64,000 nt of DNA from Nocardiopsis listeri NBRC 13360 (GTDB taxonomy: Bacteria > Actinomycetota > Actinomycetes > Streptosporangiales > Streptosporangiaceae). The DNA lies in assembly GCF_001570765.1 (NCBI RefSeq), contig NZ_BCSH01000019.1, positions 1 through 64,000 on the forward strand, read 5' to 3'. Position 1 is the first letter of the stretch. Each line of letters starts with the position of its first letter. Under the pieces are notes generated by a model that was given only the letters and a program-made list of their open reading frames with translations, ran no database searches and was not told the DNA's origin. Positions 49,148-58,688 of the stretch are shown in pieces. A program made the position numbers and the translations under genes.

Positions 49148-49999
49148 GTGTCTGACCAGTTCAGCGGGGCGAGGACGAACGCCCCCGAGACCCCGCCCGC
49201 CTTCCAGGCCATCGACGCGCACGCCGCCTACGACGGCGTTCCCGTCCTCAACGGCGTCGACCTTCGGATCCCTGCGGGTCAGACCATGGCCGTCCTGGGA
49301 CCCAACGGTTCGGGCAAGTCGACCCTGATGCGCGCGATGCTCGGCATCGTCCCCCTCACCTCCGGTGAGATTCGGATCCACGGCACGCCGCTACGCCGCT
49401 TCCGCGATTGGAAGCGCATCGGCTACGTGCCCCAGCGACTCACCGCCGGTGGCGCCGTACCCGCCACCGTCCACGAGATCGTCGCCTCGGGTCAGGTCGC
49501 CCGACGCCGCAGATTGTCGCTATCCACCAAGGCCGACCGCGCCGCCGTCGAGGACGCCCTGGCCGCCGTCGACCTGAGCGACCGGGCCGGCGACGCCGTA
49601 CGCGAGCTCTCCGGCGGCCAGCAGCAGCGGGTGCTCATCGCCCGCGCGCTGGCCGGACGCCCCGACACCTTCGTCATGGACGAGCCCATGGCCGGGGTGG
49701 ACGCCGAGAACCAACGGGCACTGGCCCGCGCCATCGCACGCCTGCGCGAACAGGGCAGCACCGTGGTCCTGGTCCTGCACGAGTTGGGGCCGCTGGAGAA
49801 CGTCATCGAACGCGCCGTGGTCCTGGAGCACGGCCGGCCGATACACGACGGCGCTCCGCCCGAGGCCACCGGTGAGTGCGCGCGTCCCGGTCACGAACAC
49901 CAGCACCCCCACCCCGATCCCAACGACCCCGACCCCCGCGTGGCGTCCACCGACGTGAACGCGGAGATCGTCCGACTAGAGGTGCCCCACCGTGACTGA
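49148..49999 (+). CDS. znuC: Zinc ABC transporter ATP-binding protein
   Basis: Cytoplasmic ATPase of a high-affinity zinc importer. Walker A is GPNGSGKST, the signature ELSGGQQQR, Walker B FVMDEPMAGVD and the switch histidine follows in VVLVLHELG. The C-terminal tail is His-rich (GHEHQHPHPDP), as in zinc transporters. 283 aa. The GTG at 49148 coincides with the predicted transcription start of a Zur-controlled promoter. The operon order is znuC-znuB-zur. The periplasmic-type binding protein znuA is missing here, so it must be elsewhere. Confidence 0.93.
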   Translation: MSDQFSGARTNAPETPPAFQAIDAHAAYDGVPVLNGVDLRIPAGQTMAVLGPNGSGKSTLMRAMLGIVPLTSGEIRIHGTPLRRFRDWKRIGYVPQRLTAGGAVPATVHEIVASGQVARRRRLSLSTKADRAAVEDALAAVDLSDRAGDAVRELSGGQQQRVLIARALAGRPDTFVMDEPMAGVDAENQRALARAIARLREQGSTVVLVLHELGPLENVIERAVVLEHGRPIHDGAPPEATGECARPGHEHQHPHPDPNDPDPRVASTDVNAEIVRLEVPHRD

Positions 50000-50885
50000 A
50001 CTGCTGCAATACGAGTTCATGCGGCGGGCACTGATCGCCGCCGTACTGGTGGGTCTGGTCACCCCGGTGATCGGCACCTTCCTCGTCCAGCGACGTCTGG
50101 CCCTGCTGGGCGACGGCATCGGCCACGTCGCGCTGACCGGCGTGGCGCTGGGTCTGATGACCAGCACCTCCCCGGTGGTGACCGCCGCGGTGGTGGCGAC
50201 CCTGGGCGCCGTCCTCATGGAGTTGGTCCGGGTCCGCACCCGCACCAGCGGTGACGTGGCGCTGGCGCTGTTGTTCTACGGCGGTATCGCCGGTGGCGTG
50301 CTGCTCATCGGGTTGACCCCGGGGGCGAGCAACGCCACCCTGACCTCCTTCCTGTTCGGTTCGGTGAGCACCGTCGCGGAGGAGGACATCTGGGTCGTGG
50401 GCGTGCTGGCCGTGGGCGTGCTGGCGATCCTGGCGATCTTCGGCCGGGAGCTGTTCGTGCTCTGCCAGGACGAGGAGGTGGCACGGGCCCACGGGCTACC
50501 GGTGCGCTTCCTCAGCATCCTGTTGGCGGTGACCGCGGCGTTGACCGTGGTGATCGCGATGCGGGTGGTGGGCGTGCTGATGGTGAGCGCCCTGATGATC
50601 GTCCCCGTCGCCGCGGCGCAGCAGCTCAGCCGCAGTTTCCGTGTGACCATGGGCTTGGCCGTGCTCATCGGCCTGTTGTCCTCGGTGGGCGGACTGACCA
50701 CCGCGTTCTATTCGGACCTGGCTCCCGGAGCCACCATCGTCCTCCTCGCCCTCGCGGTGTACTGCGTGGCCGTGGTCGCCGGTGGGGTTCTGCGCCGGGC
50801 CACCAAGGGCCATGGGGTGGCGCCGCCATCGGGAGACCCCACGGATACGATGCTCCAGACCGATCGGGGGAAGGTGACACCATGA
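49992..50885 (+). CDS. znuB: Zinc ABC transporter permease
   Basis: Membrane component of the zinc importer, ABC-3 family, with about eight to nine helices: FMRRALIAAVLVGLVTPVIG at the N-terminus, RRLALLGDGIGHVALTGVAL with the conserved GDGI.H motif that lines the metal path, and VVGVLMVSALMIVPVAAAQQ. 297 aa. The GTG at 49992 lies inside the end of znuC (8-base overlap) with GAGGTG upstream, and the stop overlaps the zur start (ATGA). Confidence 0.93.
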   Translation: MTELLQYEFMRRALIAAVLVGLVTPVIGTFLVQRRLALLGDGIGHVALTGVALGLMTSTSPVVTAAVVATLGAVLMELVRVRTRTSGDVALALLFYGGIAGGVLLIGLTPGASNATLTSFLFGSVSTVAEEDIWVVGVLAVGVLAILAIFGRELFVLCQDEEVARAHGLPVRFLSILLAVTAALTVVIAMRVVGVLMVSALMIVPVAAAQQLSRSFRVTMGLAVLIGLLSSVGGLTTAFYSDLAPGATIVLLALAVYCVAVVAGGVLRRATKGHGVAPPSGDPTDTMLQTDRGKVTP

Positions 50886-51259
50886 GTACACGACGTGAGG
50901 CCGTGCATCAGGCACTGACGGCCTCCTCCGGTTTCCGTAGTGCGCAGGACCTTTACGCGGACCTGCGGGCCGACGGATCCAAGATCGGCCTGACCACCGT
51001 CTACCGCGCCCTCCAGGCGCTGAGCGACTCGGGCGACGTGGACGTGCTCCGCACCGACGAGGGCGAAGCCGTCTATCGCGCGTGCGACACCGAGGACCAC
51101 CACCATCACCTGGTCTGCCGGGTGTGCTCCACCGCGGTGGAGATCGAGGGTCCCACCGTGGAACGCTGGACCGCCGAGATCGGCGCCCAACACGGTTTCA
51201 CCGGGGTGACCCACACCGTCGAGGTCTTCGGTACCTGCGCCGAGTGCTCCAAGAGCTGA
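50882..51259 (+). CDS. zur: Zinc uptake regulator Zur (Fur family)
   Basis: Zinc-sensing repressor, 125 aa. The N-terminal winged helix (LTASSGFRSAQDLYADL, KIGLTTVYRALQALSDSG) binds DNA. The C-terminal dimer domain carries the metal ligands: the HHHHLVCRVC motif and CAEC at the end (structural Cys4 zinc), with histidines in DTEDHHHH. It is co-transcribed with the importer it should control, giving negative autoregulation through the Zur box upstream of znuC. Confidence 0.94.
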   Translation: MSTRREAVHQALTASSGFRSAQDLYADLRADGSKIGLTTVYRALQALSDSGDVDVLRTDEGEAVYRACDTEDHHHHLVCRVCSTAVEIEGPTVERWTAEIGAQHGFTGVTHTVEVFGTCAECSKS

Positions 51260-51281
51260 CCCGTTCCGCTCGTCTTCATGG

Positions 51282-51313
51282 GTGAGGCCCCCACCGACCG
51301 GTGGGGGCCTCAC
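51282..51313. terminator. Terminator after zur, shared with the convergent SGNH gene
   Basis: A perfect 14-bp stem (GTGAGGCCCCCACC, 51282-51295, with 51300-51313) and a GACC loop, between the zur stop and the end of the minus-strand SGNH gene. Confidence 0.9.
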
Positions 51314-51341
51314 TCGCGTTCGGAGGGCTCCGGACGCGGGA

Positions 51342-52181
51342 TCAGTCGATGCGGGGGTGCGTGGGCTCGCAGCGTTGCAGGGTGGGGCGCTTGGGGCTCA
51401 CACCGTCGCCGGAGGAACGACCGGTCAGCCGACGGTGGATCCACGGGACCAGGAACTCCCGCGCCCAGTGCAGGTCCTCGTGGCGGGCGGTACGCCAGTC
51501 ACGGGGCTCCGGCGGGGGCCAGGGCTCGTTCCAGTCGCCCTCGACCGGCACGTCCAACACCTCGCACACGCGCAGGGCCAGGCGCCGGTGACCCTCCGAG
51601 GACAGGTGCAGGCGGTCCCGGTTCCAGGCGCGGTTGTCGTCGAGGACGCGCATGCTCCACACGTCGACGACGTCGCAGCCGTACTTGTCGGCGACGGCCC
51701 GCATGTGCATGTTGTAGGTGGCGATCTTGCCGCGCAGGTGGCGCATGACCGGCTGCCAGTTGGTGTCGAAGCCGGTGAAGATGACCACCCGCGCGCCGGT
51801 GGCACGCAGTTCGGCCACCATCGACTCGAAGATCGCCACGACCTGATCCGGATCGCCGCCGGGGCGCAGGATGTCGTTCCCGCCCGCGCACAAGGTGACG
51901 AGGTCGGGCTTCATCTCGGCCGCGCGCGGCACCTGCTCGTCGCGGATCCGGCGAATGAGGCGACCTCGGATCGCGAGGTTGGCGTAGCGGACCTCACCGA
52001 CGTGTTCGGCGAGATGTTCGGCCACACGATCGGCCCAACCCCGATAGCGGCCGTTGGGCACACTGTCGCTGTCCGGGTAATGATCGCTCATACCCTCGGT
52101 GAAGCTGTCACCGAGGGCGACGTAGGACAGGATGTCCTTGCTCTTCCATTCACCGGAGGAACCGGTCCGCACACCACTCAT
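51342..52181 (-). CDS. SGNH/GDSL hydrolase, tandem paralogue 1
   Basis: 279-residue cytosolic-looking esterase of the SGNH fold with no signal peptide. Blocks are YVALGDSFTEGMSD (catalytic serine), [29 protein letters not shown] (asparagine) and [17 protein letters not shown] (Asp/His pair). It is very similar along its length to the next gene upstream (52322-53119), including a shared tail [18 protein letters not shown]. The two are tandem duplicates separated by 140 bp. The substrate is unknown. Confidence 0.92.
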   Translation of the reverse strand: MSGVRTGSSGEWKSKDILSYVALGDSFTEGMSDHYPDSDSVPNGRYRGWADRVAEHLAEHVGEVRYANLAIRGRLIRRIRDEQVPRAAEMKPDLVTLCAGGNDILRPGGDPDQVVAIFESMVAELRATGARVVIFTGFDTNWQPVMRHLRGKIATYNMHMRAVADKYGCDVVDVWSMRVLDDNRAWNRDRLHLSSEGHRRLALRVCEVLDVPVEGDWNEPWPPPEPRDWRTARHEDLHWAREFLVPWIHRRLTGRSSGDGVSPKRPTLQRCEPTHPRID

Positions 52182-52321
52182 GGTGTCCGATGATGCAACC
52201 CGGGACCCGGGTTACGCGACAGTAGGTTGGTGGTTCGTCACGTTTTGGGGTGGACCTCACACCACGGGCGGTGCACCCTGGGTCGCGCGGGGCGACCACC
52301 CGTGGTCCCTGCCGGATCGGG

Positions 52322-53119
52322 TCAGCGGTCCTTGGTCAGGGGCGTCAGTCCAGGACGTTTGGCGGTCACCGTGTCACCGGAGGAACGCCCGGTCAGGCGG
52401 CGGCCGATCCACGGGCCCAGGGACTCCTTCACCCAGTGCAGGTCCTCACGGCGCGCCTCGGCCCAGCGCACCGGCTCGGCCTCGGGCCAGGGCTCGTCCC
52501 AGCGATCGGAGGTGGGAACACCGAGGACGTCGGCCACGCGCAGCGCCAACCGGCGGTGTCCCTCCGGGGACATGTGCAGTCGGTCCTCGTCCCAGGCGCG
52601 GGAGTCGGTGAGCACGTCCATGGACCACTGGTCGACCACGTGACAGTCGTACTCGTCGGCGATCGCGCGCACGTTCATGTAGTAGCGCGCGAACAGGCCG
52701 ATGGTGCCGCGCATGTACCCGGTCGCGATGTTCACGCCGGTGAAGAGGACCACGTCGCTACCGCCCTCGCGCAGGCGGGACACGGTGTGCTCCAGGACGC
52801 GGGCCAGGCGCTCGGGGTCACCGGCCGGGCGCAGCAGGTCGTTGCCGCCGGCGCACAGGGTCACCAGGTCCGGGGCCATCTCCAGGGTGGGCGGCAGCTG
52901 GTCGGTGACGATCTGTCGGATGAGCTTGCCCCGTACGGCCAGGTTGGCGTAGCGGATCTCTCCGACGTGGTCGGCCAGGTGTTCGGCCAGCCGGTCGGCC
53001 CAACCGCGGAACACCCCGGAGCCGTCCGGATAGGGGTCGCCCACGCCCTCGGTGAAACTGTCCCCCATCGAGACCAGGGACATCCCAGGCCGGATCAGTG
53101 CGTCCTCGCGGTCCTTCAC
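52322..53119 (-). CDS. SGNH/GDSL hydrolase, tandem paralogue 2
   Basis: 265 aa; same blocks as its neighbour: [14 protein letters not shown] (serine), [29 protein letters not shown], and [16 protein letters not shown] (Asp/His). No signal peptide. The GTG at 53119 overlaps the uppS stop codon (GTGA), so it is translated from the recO-uppS transcript; ATG at residue 13 is an alternative. Coupling to uppS hints at a role in isoprenoid-lipid or wall-intermediate turnover, but that is inference from position alone. Confidence 0.92.
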   Translation of the reverse strand: MKDREDALIRPGMSLVSMGDSFTEGVGDPYPDGSGVFRGWADRLAEHLADHVGEIRYANLAVRGKLIRQIVTDQLPPTLEMAPDLVTLCAGGNDLLRPAGDPERLARVLEHTVSRLREGGSDVVLFTGVNIATGYMRGTIGLFARYYMNVRAIADEYDCHVVDQWSMDVLTDSRAWDEDRLHMSPEGHRRLALRVADVLGVPTSDRWDEPWPEAEPVRWAEARREDLHWVKESLGPWIGRRLTGRSSGDTVTAKRPGLTPLTKDR

Positions 53120-53943
53120 TTCTTCTCCCCCTCGACCGGGTTGGGCACGGCACCTCCGTACCGACGGTCCCGGCTCGCGTAGATCTCACAGGCACGCCAC
53201 AGGTCGCGGCGGTCGAAGTCGGGCCAGAGCGTCTCCAGGAAGACGAACTCGGCGTAGGCGCTCTGCCACAGCAGGAAGTTGGACAGCCGCTGTTCCCCGG
53301 AGGAACGCACGAAGAGGTCAACCGGAGGGACGTCGGGGGCGTACAGCTGCTGGGAGATCGTTTCCTCGGTGATCTTCTCCGGGGACATGCGGCCCTCGGC
53401 GACCTGGCGGGCCAGAGCGCGTGCGGCGTCGACGATCTCGGCCTGACCGCCGTAGTTCACGCAGAACTGGAGGGTCAGCGCCGTGTTGTCCTTGGTCATC
53501 TCCTCGGCGTCCTTGAGCTCGGAGATGACGCTCTTCCAGAGCATTCCCGCGCGCCCGGACCACTTGACGCGCACGCCGCGGGCGTGCAACTCGTCACGGC
53601 GCCGACGGATGACGTCCCGGTTGAAGCCCATCAGGAACCGCACCTCGTCGGGGGAACGCTTCCAGTTCTCGGTGGAGAAGGCGTAGGCGGACAGGTTGGG
53701 CACGCCCATCTCCAAGGCGCCCTCGATCACGTCGAAGAGGGAGGCCTCCCCCGCCTTGTGGCCCTCGGTGCGCGGCAGACCGCGTTCCTTGGCCCAGCGG
53801 CCGTTGCCGTCCATGACCACGGCGATGTGGCGAGGCACCAGGTCGGCGGGGATCCGGGGGGACCGTGCCCCACTGGGATGGGGGACGGGTGCGGTGTACT
53901 CCCGCCGGTCCCGCCCTCCTTTGTCGAAGCTGAACAGGCTCAA
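53116..53943 (-). CDS. uppS: Isoprenyl (undecaprenyl/decaprenyl) diphosphate synthase
   Basis: cis-Prenyltransferase making the lipid carrier for wall polymers. Conserved regions are [20 protein letters not shown] (catalytic Asp and diphosphate site), [57 protein letters not shown] and [11 protein letters not shown]. The TTG at 53943 is chosen: it overlaps the recO stop as TTGA, has GGAG six bases upstream, and gives an N-terminus ([14 protein letters not shown]) like that of Streptomyces homologues; no ATG or GTG fits. 275 aa. Middle gene of recO-uppS-SGNH. Confidence 0.94.
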   Translation of the reverse strand: MSLFSFDKGGRDRREYTAPVPHPSGARSPRIPADLVPRHIAVVMDGNGRWAKERGLPRTEGHKAGEASLFDVIEGALEMGVPNLSAYAFSTENWKRSPDEVRFLMGFNRDVIRRRRDELHARGVRVKWSGRAGMLWKSVISELKDAEEMTKDNTALTLQFCVNYGGQAEIVDAARALARQVAEGRMSPEKITEETISQQLYAPDVPPVDLFVRSSGEQRLSNFLLWQSAYAEFVFLETLWPDFDRRDLWRACEIYASRDRRYGGAVPNPVEGEKK

Positions 53944-54671
53944 GAACGCTCCACATGGCGCAGGGATCGAATTCCGTTCTCCAGGTGCCACTGTAGGTAG
54001 GCCGCGACCATCCCACTGCACTCGGAGCGGTGCCTGCCGTCGCTGGCGTCCGCGCTGTCCCAATCGCCTCCGAGCAGGTCGAACATGAGTCGAACCGTCT
54101 CGGGGGCGGGGTGCACGGAGCCGTGCGGGCGGCACACCGAGCAGACCATACCGCCGGCGTGCACCGCGAAGGCACGATGTTCCCCCCGCGTTCCGCAGCG
54201 CGCGCACTCGGTCAGGGCCGGGGCGTAGCCGGCCACGGCCAGCGACCGCAGGAGATAGGCGTCCAGGACGAGCCTGGAGTCGTGGCTTCCCTCACCCAGG
54301 GTACGCAGGGCACCGATGAGCAGGAGGAACTGGCGCAGTGCCGGATCCTTCTCCACCGCGACGACCTTCTCGGCCGTCTCCAACATCGCCGTCGCGGCGG
54401 TGTACCGGGAGTAGTCGTGGGCCACGGCCGTGCCGTAGGACCGGACGGTCTCTGCCTGGGTGATGACGTCGAGGGATCGCCCGGTGTGCAGTTGGAGATC
54501 GACGTGGGTGCACGGTTCCAGGCGGGCGCCGAAGCGGGACTTGGTACGGCGCACGCCCTTGCCGACGGCGCGCACCAGCCCGGTGCGGCGGGTCAGGAGG
54601 GTGACGATGCGGTCGGCCTCGCCCAACTTCTGGTTGCGCAGGACCACACCCTCGTCTCGGTAGAGGCTCAC
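53940..54671 (-). CDS. recO: DNA repair protein RecO
   Basis: Recombination mediator that helps RecA load on SSB-coated DNA. The N-terminal OB domain is [20 protein letters not shown] and [21 protein letters not shown] helical domain follows, with a zinc motif ([13 protein letters not shown] and [13 protein letters not shown]). 243 aa, normal. The GTG at 54671 begins the conserved start. It overlaps uppS by four bases. Confidence 0.95.
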   Translation of the reverse strand: MSLYRDEGVVLRNQKLGEADRIVTLLTRRTGLVRAVGKGVRRTKSRFGARLEPCTHVDLQLHTGRSLDVITQAETVRSYGTAVAHDYSRYTAATAMLETAEKVVAVEKDPALRQFLLLIGALRTLGEGSHDSRLVLDAYLLRSLAVAGYAPALTECARCGTRGEHRAFAVHAGGMVCSVCRPHGSVHPAPETVRLMFDLLGGDWDSADASDGRHRSECSGMVAAYLQWHLENGIRSLRHVERS

Positions 54672-55005
54672 CCCTCCATTGTCGCGGATGTGTCAGACCA
54701 CCTGGTCGGTCCCCACCGACGCACACGCCCCTGAACTGGTTTATTACGGTTTGGATTCCCTTTTTATGACATTTGCTCTACTCTCACGCGCTAGGGAGTT
54801 CCGACGTTCGGGATGTGCCGCCCTTCCCCCTCGGCTTCGCAATGCCCCGACGTCGCACACGCTCCTCCTGACGCGGGCACGGGAACGACCACCTCCGAGA
54901 CGAATCTCGGGCGGTGAAGTCCCAATCGGGCCGATCTCGGGCCCGGCCCAACCCCCCGCGGGGGTGCCCGCGCGATCCCCGACCCCGCACGGAAGGTACA
55001 GCGAA
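54672..55005 (+). other. Upstream region of the CAP-domain gene
   Basis: The first 120 bases, around 54735-54790, are A+T-rich and probably hold divergent promoters for recO and the CAP gene. The rest would be a G+C-rich 5' leader of 200 bases or more with several possible hairpins. I looked for a c-di-AMP riboswitch core, common before wall genes in actinobacteria, and did not find it. Confidence 0.4.
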
Positions 55006-55920
55006 ATGGCGCGAGGCCGCCGAGGCAGGCGCAGGATGAGCGCTCGCGAACAGCGCTCGCTCCGCGACCACCCGTCATCGGAGTACGACGATCGTTACGA
55101 CGACGAGTACGACGATGACTTCGACGCGAAGGGCCCTGGCTCCGCGCGTCGCGGGAAGCGCCGATTGGTGCCCCTGGTCGCCGGGGTCATCGCCGTTCCG
55201 GTCGGTCTGACCCTGGCCGGGGCCCTGGTCCTGGGCACGGTCGGCGAGGACGGTTCGGACGAGGCCGATGGCGCGAGCGCCGTCGGCGAGATCGGGGAGG
55301 GTGCCGTCGCCGACGATTCCCAGGTCCCCGAGAACGCGCAGGACGACGACTTCTTCGACGAACCGACCGCGAGGCCGGAGCGCGCAGAGCCCTCCGGTGA
55401 CAGCGGAACGCTCCGCGCGCAGGCGACCGCCACGTTCTCCCCGGAGGACGGCGAGGAGACCGGCGCCGAGGGCGGCGACGGCGGTGGCGGTGGAAACGGC
55501 GACGACGGCGGTGACGGAGGCGCCGGTGGCGACGGCACCACCTCCAACGCCGGCGGCCCCCTCGCCACCGAGGTCGTGAACCTGGTCAACAGCGAACGTT
55601 CCGCGAACGGTTGCGAACCGGTGCACGTGGACGACCGGCTGACCGCCGCCGCCCAAGAGCACAGCGACGACATGGCCGCCCGTGACTACATGGCGCACGA
55701 GAACCCGGACGGGGTGGGCCCCGGTGAACGTGCGAGCCGCCACGGCTACGACTCCTGGGGGGCGGAGAACGTCGCCAAGGGGCAGCAGAGCGCCGAGCAG
55801 GTCATGGACGCCTGGATGAACAGCGAGGGCCACCGCAGGAACATCCTCAACTGCGACCTACAGGCCATCGGCGTCGGCGAGGCCGACCGGGCCTGGACGC
55901 AGAAGTTCGGCTACGAGTGA
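55006..55920 (+). CDS. Membrane-anchored CAP/SCP-domain extracellular protein
   Basis: 304 aa. A basic cytoplasmic start (RGRRGRRRMSAREQRS) and an Asp/Tyr-rich stretch are followed by one membrane helix (LVPLVAGVIAVPVGLTLAGA). Then comes a long acidic, Gly-rich extracellular linker (about 90-185) and a C-terminal CAP domain: VVNLVNSERSANGC, LTAAAQEHSDDMAARDYMAH, GENVAKG-like GAENVAKGQQS, AWMNSEGHRRNILN. Signature CAP-cavity His and Glu are present. Bacterial CAP proteins are wall-associated with poorly known roles. The ATG at 55006 has GGAAGG upstream. It is divergent from recO. Confidence 0.88.
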   Translation: MARGRRGRRRMSAREQRSLRDHPSSEYDDRYDDEYDDDFDAKGPGSARRGKRRLVPLVAGVIAVPVGLTLAGALVLGTVGEDGSDEADGASAVGEIGEGAVADDSQVPENAQDDDFFDEPTARPERAEPSGDSGTLRAQATATFSPEDGEETGAEGGDGGGGGNGDDGGDGGAGGDGTTSNAGGPLATEVVNLVNSERSANGCEPVHVDDRLTAAAQEHSDDMAARDYMAHENPDGVGPGERASRHGYDSWGAENVAKGQQSAEQVMDAWMNSEGHRRNILNCDLQAIGVGEADRAWTQKFGYE

Positions 55921-55937
55921 GCCGAGGACCACGCGCG

Positions 55938-55970
55938 ACGGGCCGCGTCCCCGATGGGGGCGCGGCCCGT
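55938..55970. terminator. Bidirectional terminator between CAP gene and leuA
   Basis: A 15-bp stem (ACGGGCCGCGTCCCC, 55938-55952, with 55956-55970; one G.U) and a three-base loop, 18 bases after the CAP gene stop and 35 bases from the convergent leuA stop. Confidence 0.88.
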
Positions 55971-56004
55971 TCCCTCAGTGCCAGGGGTCGGTCTCAGGAG
56001 CGGC

Positions 56005-57793
<1,789 letters not shown>

Positions 57794-57841
57794 TTAACGA
57801 TCCCCGCCGCGGCCACTAAGGAGGAGCAGCTCGCGCAACAT
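57794..57841 (-). CDS. leuL: leuA leader peptide, 15 aa, leucine-rich
   Basis: ATG at 57841 to TAA at 57794 encodes MLRELLLLSGRGGDR: five leucines, four of them consecutive (CTG CTC CTC CTT). This is the hallmark of ribosome-mediated attenuation of leucine genes. There is no Shine-Dalgarno; TAGCGT (57857-57852, minus strand) ends ten bases before the ATG and could be the -10 box, giving a near-leaderless transcript. Lack of charged tRNA-Leu would stall the ribosome and expose leuA. Confidence 0.8.
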   Translation of the reverse strand: MLRELLLLSGRGGDR

Positions 57842-58148
57842 ATCGATCGTCACGCTAGCAGACGATCACGAGATTTCGACACTCGCTGCTCACATGTTGA
57901 GACAGCACCCAGGTGATCCGAGGCGACGCGAGAGGCTCACAACGATTTGAGATGATCGTTCAAAATGGGTACCTCGACTTCAAGATACAGACGATGAGGG
58001 CTACCCTGGAGGGGAACCCTTCAGTGCTAGGGGGGTCATACGGAGTCCGTCGGCGGAACCCAGGGTGCGGCCAACACCCGAGGCCTCGGCAGACCGGCAA
58101 GCCCGAGTCACCGCAGCGCCGGTACCGCCGACGGACATCCTTCTTCTC
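57842..58148. other. Intergenic region upstream of leuL and downstream of the HATPase-like gene
   Basis: About 300 bp holding the leuL promoter region on the minus strand. A plus-strand frame from ATG 57952 is open but uses A/T-ending codons heavily and is not called. Nothing else recognised; no terminator was found after the gene at 58149. Confidence 0.4.
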
Positions 58149-58688
58149 TCAGCCCGTGGCGCCTCGGACCACCGTCACCGGCGGCAGCGCGAACTCCGCC
58201 CAGAGCGCGATCACCGGCTCCCCCCACTCCCAACGAAGCCGCCTCGCGCCCCAACGGTCACTGAGGTGGTCGACCATCTCCAGGTTCCGGCCCTCGGACT
58301 CGGGGTCGTCCACTTCCGGGTAGGGCATCGCCTCGACCGCACTGCCCACCGGCCGCTCGGTGACGATCAGTCTCAGCACGGTGCGGGAACCGTTCCGCCC
58401 CAGGGAGAGCACGCGCACCACGTCGGCGCTGCGCCCGCCGCGCGCGGCCCGCCTCATGGTCACCGTGAGCATCTCGCTGACGCAGAGGATGACGGCCGCC
58501 TGCTTCGAAGGATTCATGCCGGGCACCTTCCTCAGGTCCCGGGCCGCGTCGAACCTGGCCCTGGCCAGCACCTCCACGACCTGCGGATACCGACGTGAAC
58601 TGGGAAAGCCCGGATAGGCCGTACGTGAACCACGCGCTCGCGGGCGGACACGTTCCCGCGGACCGACCCGCCCCTCGAACCCCCTCAT
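58149..58688 (-). CDS. HATPase-fold (anti-sigma-factor-like) protein with degenerate ATP site
   Basis: 179 aa. A basic N-terminal extension (RGFEGRVGPRERVRPRARGS) is followed by a GHKL fold like that of RsbW/SpoIIAB kinases common in Streptomyces. It shows VVEVLARARFDAARDLRKVPG, the N-box helix VSEMLTVTMRRAARGG, and the G2-like GRNLEMVDHLSDRWGARR. In active members the N box reads SELVTNA with an Asn that binds Mg-ATP; here it reads SEMLTVT, and the G1 aspartate segment reads VTERPVG. ATP hydrolysis or kinase activity is therefore doubtful. The ATG at 58688 overlaps the methyltransferase stop (ATGA), so the two are co-translated. Probably a protein-binding regulator (inference). Confidence 0.82.
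   Translation of the reverse strand: MRGFEGRVGPRERVRPRARGSRTAYPGFPSSRRYPQVVEVLARARFDAARDLRKVPGMNPSKQAAVILCVSEMLTVTMRRAARGGRSADVVRVLSLGRNGSRTVLRLIVTERPVGSAVEAMPYPEVDDPESEGRNLEMVDHLSDRWGARRLRWEWGEPVIALWAEFALPPVTVVRGATG

Noticed and set aside
54740-55005. c-di-AMP riboswitch in the leader of the CAP-domain gene
   Set aside because: GGTGAAGTCC and GATCTC-like strings occur, but the conserved 3' core is absent and the spacing is wrong.
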